The notes: generated from the letters alone by a model not told the origin. 64,000 nt of DNA from Peptoniphilus ovalis (GCF_018919265.1 NZ_JAHLQO010000001.1:1-64000); one strand, 5' to 3'; counted from the stretch's first letter, positions 54,744 through 64,000 are shown. A program made the numbers and translations.

Positions 54744-55835
54744 TTATTTTGCTTTTTCTGCAGTTTCTTTTACTTCTTCAGTTGCTTTGTTTGCAGCTTT
54801 ATTTGTTTGTTGCTCAGCTTCTTTGACTGCTGTATTTGATTCTTTTTGAGCTTCTTGTTGTTTTGATTTGCCATAGTTTTTGTATTCTTCTGGAACTTCA
54901 AAGTCCTTAGAAGGATCTACATAGTTTTTAGTCTTTGATTTTTTTGTTAAGTCTTCCATGTATTTTTGGAATTTTTCTTGTTGTAAAGTTGCTTTAATTT
55001 GATCTTTAACTGCATCAAATTCTGCTGGTTTCTTTTCTTCAAGTTTAATTACATGGTATCCAAATTGTGATTGGATTGGTTCAGAAATTTCTCCAACCTT
55101 CATTTTTTGAATTGCTTCGTCAAATTGTGGCACCATTTGTCCGTTTTTAAATTCTCCAAGTGATCCACCATTTTGAGCTGAACCTGTATCTTTTGATTTT
55201 TCTTTAGCAATTTCAGCGAAGTCTCCACCTTTTTGGATTTCTTTTCTGATTACATTAGCCTCTTTTAAGTTATCTACTAAAATATGAGATGCCTTAGCAG
55301 TATAGAATTTGTCTTTGTTGTCTTCGTAGTATTTTTTAACTTCATCTTCAGTTGGTTCAAGTTCTTTTTGCTTAGTTTCTACATATTTTGAAAGTAGCAT
55401 TTGGTTTTTAAGATTATTAACTACAAATTCTTCTTCTAAACCATTGTCTTTTAAGAATGCGTTAAAGGCTTCTTGTCCGCCAAGTTGAGCTTTAATTGCT
55501 TCAAGTTGTTTGTTTACTTCTTCATCTGAAACAGTGATTTTAGATTTTTCTGCATCTTGTTTTACCATTTCGATTTGTGTAAGGTCTCTTAAAGCATTTT
55601 CTCCTAAAAGTTGTTTATAAGTCTTTTGTGTTGTAGGTTCCTTTTCTGCAAGGTAATCTTCTCCATATTGTGCTACTAATTGGTTAGCACTTGCAGAGTA
55701 AGATTTGTAGAATGATTCTATTGGAATTTCTACTCCATTAACTTCTGCAGCAACTCCTTCTTTTTTGCCACATCCTGCAAGTGAACTTATTAATACAGCT
55801 GATAAAGCTATTGTGCCTAATTTTTTAAAAAACAT
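54744..55835 (-). CDS. prsA: PrsA-like foldase lipoprotein
   Basis: The 363-residue protein has a lipoprotein signal ending SLAGC (about residue 22), an N-terminal SurA-like helical region, a parvulin PPIC domain (KASHILV ... NGGSLGEFKNGQMVPQFDEAIQ ... FGYHVIKL), and a long Ala/Glu/Lys-rich tail (about 320-363). It folds secreted proteins outside the membrane. The tail is longer than in most PrsA and may reach the cell wall. Last gene of the glmU-prs-pth-mfd run. Confidence 0.9.
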   Translation of the reverse strand: MFFKKLGTIALSAVLISSLAGCGKKEGVAAEVNGVEIPIESFYKSYSASANQLVAQYGEDYLAEKEPTTQKTYKQLLGENALRDLTQIEMVKQDAEKSKITVSDEEVNKQLEAIKAQLGGQEAFNAFLKDNGLEEEFVVNNLKNQMLLSKYVETKQKELEPTEDEVKKYYEDNKDKFYTAKASHILVDNLKEANVIRKEIQKGGDFAEIAKEKSKDTGSAQNGGSLGEFKNGQMVPQFDEAIQKMKVGEISEPIQSQFGYHVIKLEEKKPAEFDAVKDQIKATLQQEKFQKYMEDLTKKSKTKNYVDPSKDFEVPEEYKNYGKSKQQEAQKESNTAVKEAEQQTNKAANKATEEVKETAEKAK

Positions 55836-55870
55836 AATTCTCTCCTTTTCTTACTTTGTTTTATTATACA

Positions 55871-58800
55871 CTAGTTTTCCGTTGTTTTTGTGTCCATTTT
55901 GTGTAAAATTAAAATACTTATAAGTTTTTTTAACTCTTCTAGAGGATATTTTAATTTTGTAAGAACTATTTCATTTTCTTCTCCAAGTGAATAAGAAATA
56001 TTTTCAAATTCATTATTTAATTCAAGTACTGTCTCGACAGAAATTTCTCCATCTAGTTTAATTCTAAACTCGCCATTTCTCTCTGTAATTGATTTAACAT
56101 TCGCTCTTTGAGCTCTATTTTTTAGAAAAGCTATATCCATAAGGTTTGAAACTTCTTCTGGCAAGTCTGAAAATCTATCTATTAATTCATCTACTAAATC
56201 AGAGTATTCTTCATCACTTGATATAACGGAAATCTTTTTATAAATTTCAAGTCTAATTCTGTCATCTTCTATATATTCTTTAGGAATGAAAGAGTTGATT
56301 TTAATATCAATTGATGTTTCAACTTCTTCTTCAACTTCAATTCCCTTTAATTTAGAAATTGCATCTTTTAAATATTTCATATATAGGTCATAACCAATTT
56401 GGTCGATGTGACCTGATTGTCTTGATCCTAGTATTGAACCCGATCCTCTAATCTCCAAGTCTCTTTGTGCAATTTTATGGCCAGATCCAAATTCTGTAAA
56501 TTCTTTTATTGCCGAAAGTCTTTTTTGTGCAACTTCTGAAATTGATGAACTCTTGTCATAGGTAAAATACGCATAGGCAATTCTTGATGACCTGCCAATT
56601 CTACCTCTTAATTGATAAAGTTGTGAAAGTCCAAGTCTATTGGAGTCGGTAATAATCATAGTATTTGCATTTTTTACATCCATTCCCGTTTCTATAATTG
56701 TAGAACAAACTAATACATCAATTTCTCCATTTATAAAATCAATCATGGTATCTTCCAAAACTTTTTCGCTCATTTGACCATTTGCCATGGCAAAAGTTGC
56801 CTCTGGCACAAGTCTTCTAAGTTCCAAAAGTTTATTTTCCATATTTTGTACTCTATTATACAAGAAGTAAACTTGTCCATCTCTGTCGATTTCTTTTAAA
56901 ATCGCTTCACGAATCATAAGATCATTGTACTCTAAGACATAAGTTTCAACTGGAAATCTCTCTTCAGGTGGATCTTCAATAACAGACATATCTCTTATAC
57001 CAATCATAGACATTTGTAAAGTCCTTGGAATTGGAGTTGCAGTAAGAGTTAAAGTGTCCACATTTTCTTTTAACATTCTAAGTTTTTCTTTATGGCGCAC
57101 TCCGAATCTTTGCTCCTCATCAATTATTAAAAGCCCCAAATCTTTAAATTTAACATCTTTTGATAAAAGTCTGTGAGTTCCAACGATGATGTCGATGTTT
57201 CCATTTTTTAGGCCTTCTAAGTCTTCTTTAATTTCTTTCTTACTTCTGAATCTTGAAAGAAGGCCAACTCCCACTGGGAAATTTTTAAATCTATCAATAA
57301 TTGTGTTGTAATGTTGCTGAGCAAGTATTGTAGTTGGCACTAAAAATGCAACTTGCTTGCCATCAAGTATTGCCTTAAAAGCAGCTCTAAGTGCAACTTC
57401 AGTCTTTCCGTATCCAACATCTGCACAAAGAAGTCTATCCATTGGAACTGGTCTTTGCATGTCCCTTTTTATTTCTTCTGATGAAACTAACTGACCATTT
57501 GTCTCTTCGTAGATAAAGGCATCTTCAAATTCTCTTTGATACTGACTGTCTTCGCTAAATTGATAGCCTTCTGTGTTTTCACGAACTGCGTAAAGTTTAA
57601 TGAGTTCATCTGCCATGTCGTCAATGGATTTTTTCGCCCTTTGCTTTTTCTTGGACCATTCAAGAGAATTTAGTTTGTTGACCTTTGGCTTTGAATTTCC
57701 ATCATGCACATATTTGTAAATTAAATCTAAGGATTCAATTGGAAGGAATAATTTATCCTCACCGCCATATTCAATGACTATATAGTCTCTAGAAATCCCT
57801 GAAACTTCAAGCCTTTCTGTGCCAACATATTTCCCTACACCATGGGTTTCGTGAACTACATAATCTCCAATTTCTAAGTCCTCGAAGTTTAGTTGTTTTT
57901 TCTTTTTTACCTTAGGCTTTTTCTTTTTGGAAATTGAGCCATAAATTTCAGAGTAATTTATAAAGACAATTTTAGAGCTTGTAAACTCAACTCCAGAATT
58001 TATTGAGCCAGTTGTGACAACTAAGTCCGAAGATTTTTTTGTATCGTCATAAGTTTTTGCAAAGTCAGGGGAATATCCAAGCTCTACAATGTGCTCAAAA
58101 AGTCTCTTGGCTCTTTTTTCTGTGGCACCAAGTAAAATCACCTTGTAATTATTTTTTCTATAATAATCTAAGTCTTCTTTGAAAAGTTTAATCTTAGACA
58201 TGTAATTAGTTACATTTTTTACTGTAATATTTACAATGTCTTTTGGCTTAAACATCTTAGGTGGTTTTAAAAGTGCATTAAAAGTCGCTATCTTTTCTTC
58301 ATTTAGTCTTTCGACAATATCAAGATAATTTATAACTGCATCTTCGTGAGACTTTGTGACTTCTCCACTTTCACAAAGTGCTGCAATTTTTTCATTGTTG
58401 TTTACAAAGATTTCTTCTTCTCTTTCAATAATTCTAGTTGGCTCATCTATAAAAAATATAAAATCATCTAAGTAATCTAAAAATGATGAGTATTCGCCTA
58501 CATAGGGAAGTATTAAATCCTTATTTAGTACATTTTCTCCGTTTTCAAGCTTGTCAATATATTTTAGAAACTTCTCTGAAAGTCTATCTCTTTCTTTTCC
58601 TTCAAGTTTAGATGAGTCTAAATCATTTCGTATTCTCTTAGAAATTTCTAATTTTTCCTTGGAATCTAATATTAAATCATCAATAGGAAAAATATTTATC
58701 TCATCAAGTTTTTCAATTGACCTTTGACTTTCAATTTCAAAGGTTCTTATTGAATCAACTTCGTCATCAAAAAGTTCTATACGGTAACTCGTGTCATGAG

Positions 58801-59344
58801 TTGCAATATCAATAATTGAACCTCTTATCGAAAATTGCCCTGCACCTTCAACAAGAGGATATCTTTCATAACCCATATCTACAAGTTTTTCTCTAATTTC
58901 TTCAATATCAATTACAGAATCAAGAGATATTTCTATTTTATTTTGTCTAAACTTATCAGGCGTTGAAATCTTTGAAGTCAGTGCATCAAGTGTTGTAATA
59001 ACAACCTTCGCATCACCAGTAACAGTCTTCTCCATAGCATGAAGTCTAAGCTTTGTGTTTTCCTTAGACTTTGAATCTCTGTCGTAGAAAAATAAGTCCT
59101 TCTCAGGATAATAAACTGTGACTTCATCTATTAGATTAGAAATATCTTCATAAGTTTTTCTTGCAGAAATTCTATTTTGACTGATTACGCAAATCTTTTT
59201 TCCTTCATCTGAAAAAGCAGAAGAAAGAAGTGATATAACAGATTCTTCTGAACCAAAGACACCAGTATTAGAAGAGCTTTTTAGAGAATTATAAAGATCT
59301 TTAAAAGCCTTTGTAGATTTTACAGTTTCTATTAAAAAACTCAA
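55871..59344 (-). CDS. mfd: Transcription-repair coupling factor
   Basis: The 1157-residue protein has a UvrB-like N-terminal part (YPLVEGAGQFSIRGSIIDI), an RNA polymerase interaction domain, and RecG-like helicase motifs (DVGYGKTEVA, DEEQRFG, TATPIPRTL), ending in a TRCF C-terminal domain. It removes stalled RNA polymerase and recruits UvrA. Start is TTG at 59344 with AGAGGTGA upstream. It follows pth in a conserved Firmicute order. Confidence 0.96.
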   Translation of the reverse strand: MSFLIETVKSTKAFKDLYNSLKSSSNTGVFGSEESVISLLSSAFSDEGKKICVISQNRISARKTYEDISNLIDEVTVYYPEKDLFFYDRDSKSKENTKLRLHAMEKTVTGDAKVVITTLDALTSKISTPDKFRQNKIEISLDSVIDIEEIREKLVDMGYERYPLVEGAGQFSIRGSIIDIATHDTSYRIELFDDEVDSIRTFEIESQRSIEKLDEINIFPIDDLILDSKEKLEISKRIRNDLDSSKLEGKERDRLSEKFLKYIDKLENGENVLNKDLILPYVGEYSSFLDYLDDFIFFIDEPTRIIEREEEIFVNNNEKIAALCESGEVTKSHEDAVINYLDIVERLNEEKIATFNALLKPPKMFKPKDIVNITVKNVTNYMSKIKLFKEDLDYYRKNNYKVILLGATEKRAKRLFEHIVELGYSPDFAKTYDDTKKSSDLVVTTGSINSGVEFTSSKIVFINYSEIYGSISKKKKPKVKKKKQLNFEDLEIGDYVVHETHGVGKYVGTERLEVSGISRDYIVIEYGGEDKLFLPIESLDLIYKYVHDGNSKPKVNKLNSLEWSKKKQRAKKSIDDMADELIKLYAVRENTEGYQFSEDSQYQREFEDAFIYEETNGQLVSSEEIKRDMQRPVPMDRLLCADVGYGKTEVALRAAFKAILDGKQVAFLVPTTILAQQHYNTIIDRFKNFPVGVGLLSRFRSKKEIKEDLEGLKNGNIDIIVGTHRLLSKDVKFKDLGLLIIDEEQRFGVRHKEKLRMLKENVDTLTLTATPIPRTLQMSMIGIRDMSVIEDPPEERFPVETYVLEYNDLMIREAILKEIDRDGQVYFLYNRVQNMENKLLELRRLVPEATFAMANGQMSEKVLEDTMIDFINGEIDVLVCSTIIETGMDVKNANTMIITDSNRLGLSQLYQLRGRIGRSSRIAYAYFTYDKSSSISEVAQKRLSAIKEFTEFGSGHKIAQRDLEIRGSGSILGSRQSGHIDQIGYDLYMKYLKDAISKLKGIEVEEEVETSIDIKINSFIPKEYIEDDRIRLEIYKKISVISSDEEYSDLVDELIDRFSDLPEEVSNLMDIAFLKNRAQRANVKSITERNGEFRIKLDGEISVETVLELNNEFENISYSLGEENEIVLTKLKYPLEELKKLISILILHKMDTKTTEN

Positions 59345-59354
59345 AAAATCACCT

Positions 59355-59924
59355 CTAATATATATTATTGTTATAATTATTCATTGCAACATCCACTCCA
59401 TCTCTAGCTGCAAGAATTATTGCATCTGCACATGCATCTACTGCATCTTCAATATGCTTTTTGTCCTTTGACGGAAAAGTGGACAGCACAAAATTTGCCA
59501 AATCTTCATTGGGGTGTTTTTTTCCAACACCAATTTTAAACCTGGCAAAGTCTTTACTACCTGTTAAATTTACTATTGATTTAAGTCCATTGTGAGTGCC
59601 TGCCGACCCATTTTTCTTAATCTTAATCTGAGCAAACTCAATGTCTATATCATCAACTACTACTATTAAATCTTCTGGTTTTAATTTATAGAAATTTAAA
59701 ATTTCAACTATTGACTCTCCGGAATTATTCATAAAAGTATGGGGCTTTAGAAGAATTACCTTATCTCCAGCAATTCTTCCTTCACCTACAAGCCCCTTAA
59801 ATTTAATCTTATTAACTTTTATGTTTAATTTGTCCGCAAGCACATCTATAGTCTTAAAACCTACATTATGTCTGGTATCCTCGTATTTTTTACCAGGATT
59901 ACCAAGGCCTGCTATTATATACAA
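59355..59924 (-). CDS. pth: Peptidyl-tRNA hydrolase
   Basis: The 189-residue protein has GLGNPGKKYEDTRHNVG (N9 and catalytic H19), HTFMNNSG and HNGLKSI, the classical Pth motifs. It recycles peptidyl-tRNA. Start is TTG at 59924 behind AGGAG. It lies between prs and mfd. Confidence 0.95.
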   Translation of the reverse strand: MYIIAGLGNPGKKYEDTRHNVGFKTIDVLADKLNIKVNKIKFKGLVGEGRIAGDKVILLKPHTFMNNSGESIVEILNFYKLKPEDLIVVVDDIDIEFAQIKIKKNGSAGTHNGLKSIVNLTGSKDFARFKIGVGKKHPNEDLANFVLSTFPSKDKKHIEDAVDACADAIILAARDGVDVAMNNYNNNIY

Positions 59925-59940
59925 TTATTTCTCCTATCTA

Positions 59941-60891
59941 TTATTCAAACATTTCACTTACTGATGTAGAAGTGTTAATTCTCTTAATTGCTGATGCAAA
60001 AATTGGAGCAACTGAGACAATATCTATATTGTCAATTTTCTTTTCTTCAGGAAGCTCAATTGTATCAGTAATTACAAATTTTTCAAGAGAAGAATTTTTA
60101 ATTCTCTCAATTGCAGGACCAGATAGCACTCCATGAGTTGCTGCTGCATATACATAAGTTGCACCATTTGCCTTTAGAGCATCAGCTGCCTTTGTAATAG
60201 TTCCTGCAGTATCTGCAATATCATCAACTAAAATTACAGATTTACCATCAACATCACCTATAATGTTCATAACTTCACTTACATTTGCCTTTGGTCTTCT
60301 CTTTTCTATAATTGCAATTGGAAGATTTAATTCATTGGCAAATCTTCTAGTTCTTGTAACTCCACCTAGGTCAGGCGAAACTACAACGAAATCGTCTTTT
60401 TTAACAATATCTTTAAAATATCTTGCAAGATATGGAATTGCTGTTAAGTGATCAACTGGGATGTCAAAATATCCTTGGATTTGTCCAGCGTGAAGATCCA
60501 TTGCAACAACTCTATCAGCTCCAGCCTTAGTTAAAAGGTCTGCTACAAGTTTAGATGTGATTGGTTCTCTTGCCTTTGTCTTTCTATCTTGTCTTGCATA
60601 TCCGTAATATGGAATAACTGCGTTGATTCTACCTGCAGAAGCTCTCTTTAATGCATCGATTAAAATAAGAAGCTCCATTAAATTATCATTGACAGGTGAA
60701 GAAGTTGATTGAATAATATATGCGTCCTTACCTCTTACAGAAATTCCAATGTCAATGGAAATTTCTCCATCTGAAAATGTAGAAACGCTACATGCGCTCT
60801 TTTCAATTCCAATATGTTCGCAAATTTTGTCTACCAGACTAATATTAGAATTTCCAGTAAATACTACAATATCACCATTAATTGTGCTCAT
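59941..60891 (-). CDS. prs: Ribose-phosphate pyrophosphokinase
   Basis: The 316-residue protein has the PRPP motifs [11 protein letters not shown] and [13 protein letters not shown] and the ATP region SPDLGG. It makes PRPP for nucleotides, histidine and tryptophan. AGGAGG before the ATG. It follows glmU by 9 bases. Confidence 0.96.
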   Translation of the reverse strand: MSTINGDIVVFTGNSNISLVDKICEHIGIEKSACSVSTFSDGEISIDIGISVRGKDAYIIQSTSSPVNDNLMELLILIDALKRASAGRINAVIPYYGYARQDRKTKAREPITSKLVADLLTKAGADRVVAMDLHAGQIQGYFDIPVDHLTAIPYLARYFKDIVKKDDFVVVSPDLGGVTRTRRFANELNLPIAIIEKRRPKANVSEVMNIIGDVDGKSVILVDDIADTAGTITKAADALKANGATYVYAAATHGVLSGPAIERIKNSSLEKFVITDTIELPEEKKIDNIDIVSVAPIFASAIKRINTSTSVSEMFE

Positions 60892-60900
60892 TATGTCCTC

Positions 60901-62280
60901 CTATTTGACAAATCCTTTTTTCTCTACCCAGCCATCTATATTTTTTTGAGGGGCTCTCTCCACTGAAAGTTGTCCCTTAAAAACTTTTTTAGTAATTGTA
61001 GAACCAGCTGCAACATAACCATTTTCTTCAACTTCAACTGGTGCAACTAAATTTGAATTAGAACCAATAAAGGCATTGTCGCCTACAGTAGTTCTAAACT
61101 TATCACGTCCATTGTAATTTACAAAAACAACTCCGCATCCAATATTTACTCCACTTCCAATGTCAGCATCGCCAACATAGGCAAGATGACTCATCTTAGA
61201 TCCATCTCCAACATTTGAGTTTTTCACTTCAACAAAGTTTCCAATTTTACAATTTTCTCCAATGTTTGAATTAGGACGAAGATGTGCATATGGCCCAATA
61301 GTTGTTTTTTTGCCAACCTTTGAATCTTCAATTTCAGAAGAGCGAATAAGAACATCTTCAGAAATAGTGGAATTTTTAATAGTCGAATTTTTAATTACAG
61401 CACCCTTTTTAATCACAGAAAATCTATCCACATAAGAATTAGGATAAATCATAACATCTCTATCTATTTCTGCACCGTATTCAATATAAGTGCTCTTAGG
61501 GTCGATTATGCCAACTCCATCAAGCATATAAGTTTTATTTATATTTTCTCTTAAAATCTCTGCAGCATTTGCAAGCTCAAATCTTGAATTGACACCAAGA
61601 ATTTCTCTAGTATCTCTTAAAATAAAAGAGCCTACTTTTTTGTTTTCATCAACTAAAATCTTTAAAGCATCTGTAACATACATTTCGCCTGCAGCATTAT
61701 TAGTATCTATTTTTGAAATTGCATACTTTAAGGCATCTCCCTTAAAGGCAAAAATTCCAGAATTAATTTCTCTAATTAGCTTTTGCTTTTCAGTTGCATC
61801 TTTTTCTTCAACAATGGCAACTACATTTGCATTTTCATTTCTCACGATTCTTCCATAATTAGTAGGGTCTTTCATATCTGCAGTTAAAACAGTTAAATCA
61901 TTGCCCTTTTCCTCGTGAAACTTTAAAAAGCAACTTATAGTGTATTCAGAAATAAGTGGAGTATCTCCATTTAAAATAATTACAGTATCGTCGTCATTTA
62001 TAGGTCCAAGAGCATTCTTCACAGCAAAACCTGTGCCATAGGGATATTCATCTCCAATAGGTTGCTCAATAAAATCAATATCTTTATCTGCTTCAAAGGC
62101 GCCACGCACCTTTTCCTTATTGTGTCCAACAACAACAAGATTTTTTTCAATCTCTGCATTTTTACAAGAATTTAAAACGTAAAAAAGCATTGGTCTTCCC
62201 AAAATTTCGTGAAGCACCTTAGGAGTGTCAGACTTCATTCTCGTTCCCTCTCCCGCAGCCAGGATAATTGAAACTCTCAT
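60901..62280 (-). CDS. glmU: GlmU, bifunctional UDP-GlcNAc synthesis enzyme
   Basis: The 459-residue protein has a pyrophosphorylase domain (LAAGEGTRMKSD at the start, GNGDTP-like text) and a left-handed beta-helix acetyltransferase half with hexapeptide repeats and VEVKNSNVGDGSKMSHLAYVGD. It makes UDP-GlcNAc for the cell wall. AGAGGTG before the ATG and a promoter upstream; first gene of the glmU-prs-pth-mfd-prsA run. Confidence 0.96.
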   Translation of the reverse strand: MRVSIILAAGEGTRMKSDTPKVLHEILGRPMLFYVLNSCKNAEIEKNLVVVGHNKEKVRGAFEADKDIDFIEQPIGDEYPYGTGFAVKNALGPINDDDTVIILNGDTPLISEYTISCFLKFHEEKGNDLTVLTADMKDPTNYGRIVRNENANVVAIVEEKDATEKQKLIREINSGIFAFKGDALKYAISKIDTNNAAGEMYVTDALKILVDENKKVGSFILRDTREILGVNSRFELANAAEILRENINKTYMLDGVGIIDPKSTYIEYGAEIDRDVMIYPNSYVDRFSVIKKGAVIKNSTIKNSTISEDVLIRSSEIEDSKVGKKTTIGPYAHLRPNSNIGENCKIGNFVEVKNSNVGDGSKMSHLAYVGDADIGSGVNIGCGVVFVNYNGRDKFRTTVGDNAFIGSNSNLVAPVEVEENGYVAAGSTITKKVFKGQLSVERAPQKNIDGWVEKKGFVK

Positions 62281-62308
62281 ACAACACCTCTTTTAATTTA
62301 CTTATTAC

Positions 62309-62338
62309 ATTATAACTAAGAATACGTGTCATATTCAA
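62309..62338 (-). promoter_or_regulatory. Sigma-A-type promoter of the glmU operon
   Basis: TTGAAT (62333-62338) and TATAAT (62309-62314), 18 bp apart on the reverse strand. Confidence 0.75.
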
Positions 62339-62399
62339 GAAATAATTAAATTCTTTTGATTTTTGCTAAAATTCTTAGTAATTTATTAAATATTTTTGT

Positions 62400-62427
62400 T
62401 TGAAATTTTTTCAATTGGGAATATAAT
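62400..62427 (+). promoter_or_regulatory. Promoter of the cysteine leader/cysKE operon
   Basis: TTGAAA (62400-62405), 16 bp, TATAAT (62422-62427); predicted start about 62434, with the leader ribosome site AAAGGAG at 62441-62447. Confidence 0.75.
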
Positions 62428-62455
62428 AAATATAAAGATTAAAGGAGCGATTAAT

Positions 62456-62524
62456 ATGTTTTATTCAAATTATAAAAATTTAACAGCTCAAGCATTCTGT
62501 TGTTGTTCTATAAAAATTTTATAG
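62456..62524 (+). CDS. Cysteine-rich leader peptide, 22 residues
   Basis: ATG at 62456 is 8 bases after AAAGGAG. The frame reads MFYSNYKNLTAQAF, then CCC from three consecutive TGT codons (62498-62506), then SIKIL and TAG. It is too short for a normal gene but has promoter, ribosome site, clustered Cys codons and a downstream terminator, followed by cysK. Ribosome stalling at the Cys codons when Cys-tRNA is low would set the fold of the RNA behind it. Reading as a regulatory leader is inference, but strongly supported by the pairing pattern. Confidence 0.88.
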   Translation: MFYSNYKNLTAQAFCCCSIKIL

Positions 62525-62598
62525 GACTTATTTGAATGTCTAATCAATATTTGTAAATGAATTTAAAGAGTATGTGATTATTCATGTACTCTTTTTTT
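62462..62598 (+). promoter_or_regulatory. Cysteine-responsive attenuator (1:2, 2:3, 3:4 pairings)
   Basis: Segment 1, ATTCAAAT (62463-62470), pairs exactly with segment 2, ATTTGAAT (62530-62537). Segment 2 in the form ACTTATTTGAAT (62526-62537) can instead pair with segment 3, ATTTAAAGAGT (62561-62571), with one bulged A and two G-T pairs. Segment 3, AAAGAGTATGTG (62565-62576), pairs with segment 4 (62583-62594) to make the terminator. A ribosome at the leader stop would cover segment 2 and allow termination; one stalled at the Cys codons would leave it free. Confidence 0.8.
62565..62598 (+). terminator. Attenuator terminator before cysK
   Basis: AAAGAGTATGTG pairs with CATGTACTCTTT (12 bp with two G-T pairs), with a six-base loop and a T tail, 43 bases before cysK. 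Confidence 0.88.
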
Positions 62599-62640
62599 AT
62601 TGTAGTTAAAAAGTAAAAAGAAAAAGGAGAAGAAGAAATC

Positions 62641-63531
62641 ATGAAAAATATTTTAGAAACAATTGGCAATACAAAATTAGTTAAACTTAAAAACATTGGT
62701 AACGGAAACATTTATGTAAAGGTTGAAAAAACAAACCCAGCTGCATCCGTTAAAGACAGACCTGCATATTATATGATTAAGGGAGCAATTGAAGATGGCT
62801 CACTCAAACCTGGAATGAAAATTGTCGAACCTACAAGTGGTAATACTGGAATTGCCATAGCATTAATTGGTAAAGCTTTAGGATACGAAGTTAATATTGT
62901 AATGCCAGAAGGAATGAGTGTTGAAAGACGTGCTCTTATTAAATCTTTCGGAGCAAAATTAATATTAACTGGCGAAGGTGGAATGCAAGCAGCAGTTGAC
63001 AAGGCGAAAGAACTTGTTGCAACTGGAGAATACTTTATGCCAAATCAATTTGAAAACAAGTACAATGCAAAGGCTCACGAAGAAACAACAGGTCCTGAAA
63101 TTTATGATGATTTAAAGGACATCACAGGATTTGTCGCAGGTATTGGTACAGGCGGAACTGTAACTGGTGTTGGAAGATTTTTAAAATCAAAAATTAAAGA
63201 TGTAAAAATTTGGGGCCTTGAACCAGCTGAATCTCCACTTCTTACAGAAGGTCATGCAGGTTCTCATAAGATTCAAGGAATTGGTGCAAACTTCGTGCCA
63301 GGAGTTTTGGATAAAACTGTACTTGATGATATAATTACTGTAAAATCAGAAGAAGCAATAGAAATGGCAAAAAGACTTTCTCGTGAAGAAGGACTTTCAG
63401 TTGGCATTTCAGCTGGTGCCAATGTAGTTGGCGCATTAAAAATGCAAGAAAAATTAGGAGGAAATATTGTGACAGTTGCACCTGACACTGCAGAAAGGTA
63501 TATGTCAACAGATTTATTTAAAGATGAGTAA
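62641..63531 (+). CDS. cysK: Cysteine synthase (O-acetylserine sulfhydrylase)
   Basis: The 296-residue PLP enzyme has NPAASVKDR with the PLP lysine K38, PTSGNTGIA, and [10 protein letters not shown] (phosphate loop). It makes cysteine from O-acetylserine and sulfide. AAAAGGAG precedes the ATG. cysE overlaps its stop by 8 bases, so the two steps of cysteine synthesis are coupled under one attenuator. Length is normal; CysK rather than CysM is assumed. Confidence 0.93.
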   Translation: MKNILETIGNTKLVKLKNIGNGNIYVKVEKTNPAASVKDRPAYYMIKGAIEDGSLKPGMKIVEPTSGNTGIAIALIGKALGYEVNIVMPEGMSVERRALIKSFGAKLILTGEGGMQAAVDKAKELVATGEYFMPNQFENKYNAKAHEETTGPEIYDDLKDITGFVAGIGTGGTVTGVGRFLKSKIKDVKIWGLEPAESPLLTEGHAGSHKIQGIGANFVPGVLDKTVLDDIITVKSEEAIEMAKRLSREEGLSVGISAGANVVGALKMQEKLGGNIVTVAPDTAERYMSTDLFKDE

Positions 63532-64000
63532 TTTTTTTAAAGAGTTAAAATCCTATGGCGAGTTTATCTTAACAAAGGACCCTGCCTGTAAAAATTTATT
63601 TGAAGCAATTTTTATGTATCCAATTGTATCTTGTATGATAAGATACAGAATTGCTCATTACTTTTACGAAAGGGGCAACACAACTTTTGCAAGGTGGATT
63701 TCTCAAAGAGCGCGAAAGAAAACTGGAATTGAAATTCATCCCGGTGCAAAAATTGGCAAAAATTTATTTATAGATCATGGAATGGCCGTCGTAATTGGAG
63801 AAACGGCTGAAATTGGCGACAACTGCCACATGTATCACAATATAACTCTTGGAGGAACTGGAAACGAAAAAGAAAAAAAGAGACACCCCACTGTTGGAAA
63901 CAATGTAATAATTGGAACTGGTGCCACTGTCCTTGGTCCAGTTGTCATTGGAGATGGTGCAAAGATTGGAGCAGGCGCATTAGTCTTAACTGACATTCCT
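63524..64000 (+). CDS. cysE: Serine O-acetyltransferase (cut by window edge)
   Basis: The frame starts at ATG 63524, overlapping the cysK stop, and runs open to the window end (159 codons). It reads [20 protein letters not shown], then [35 protein letters not shown] and YHNITLGG. The hexapeptide-repeat left-handed helix and the DHG and HNITLGG motifs are those of CysE. It makes O-acetylserine for CysK. The C-terminus, including the tail that binds CysK, lies outside. Confidence 0.94.
   Translation, partial: MSNFFKELKSYGEFILTKDPACKNLFEAIFMYPIVSCMIRYRIAHYFYERGNTTFARWISQRARKKTGIEIHPGAKIGKNLFIDHGMAVVIGETAEIGDNCHMYHNITLGGTGNEKEKKRHPTVGNNVIIGTGATVLGPVVIGDGAKIGAGALVLTDIP

Overview
The window is AT-rich, tightly packed DNA from a low-GC Gram-positive (Firmicutes-type) anaerobe. 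The signs are AGGAGG-like ribosome sites, several TTG starts, two T-box leaders, a CIRCE operator, a WhiA-HPr pair and an HPr with both His15 and Ser46. The many peptidases, a formimidoylglutamase, amino-acid ABC transporters and few sugar genes suggest a peptide and amino-acid fermenter. A Peptoniphilus-like member of the Peptoniphilaceae is my best guess, but this is inference. I found no rRNA, tRNA, CRISPR array, prophage or intact transposase.

Layout. 1-3.8 kb: start of tuf (cut by the window edge), a MATE exporter, a 2-hydroxyacid dehydrogenase and hutG. 3.8-7.5 kb: a lipoprotein, then a TrpXYZ-type ABC transporter behind a T-box with a probable Trp (TGG) specifier. 7.6-11.4 kb: an operon of an ABC ATPase, two membrane proteins, a histidine kinase and a response regulator. 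11.5-17.2 kb: a FucO-like lactaldehyde reductase, then a sugar-acid operon (KdgT-like permease, DapA-family aldolase, two-subunit UxaA-family dehydratase) with a convergently placed IclR regulator. 17.3-20 kb: a ferritin-like protein and htpG under a CIRCE element. 19.9-20.5 kb: three tandem repeats of about 147 bp. 20.5-27.2 kb: a VOC protein, an M20 peptidase with two membrane partners, an amino-acid ABC transporter and an L,D-transpeptidase. 27.2-35.4 kb: uvrA, uvrB, a gamma-glutamyltransferase and a C69 dipeptidase. 35.4-35.9 kb: a second tandem-repeat block. 35.9-40.6 kb: leuACDB behind a Leu T-box. 40.8-46.4 kb: a CPBP membrane protein, a 5-formyl-THF cyclo-ligase, an AddB-like nuclease, a pseudouridine synthase and an MltG-like protein without a catalytic domain. 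46.7-54.6 kb: pyk, pfkA, dnaE, HPr and whiA. 54.7-62.3 kb: glmU-prs-pth-mfd-prsA. 62.4-64 kb: a Cys-codon leader peptide, cysK and cysE (cut by the window edge).

The most interesting signal is the leader of cysKE (62400-62598). A 22-residue reading frame carries three consecutive Cys codons and is followed by mutually exclusive pairings 1:2, 2:3 and 3:4, which together look like a complete ribosome-mediated cysteine attenuator. The window thus shows amino-acid-responsive control by two mechanisms: T-boxes for Trp and Leu, and a leader peptide for Cys. Other points of interest are a palindromic operator candidate shared by the KdgT operon and its IclR gene, a perfect 26-bp palindrome before the DUF5058-like operon, two families of structured intergenic repeats (GGGAC-A-GTCCC palindromes, and an element with TTGGAGGGGCA inverted repeats), and a degenerate histidine-kinase ATP site.
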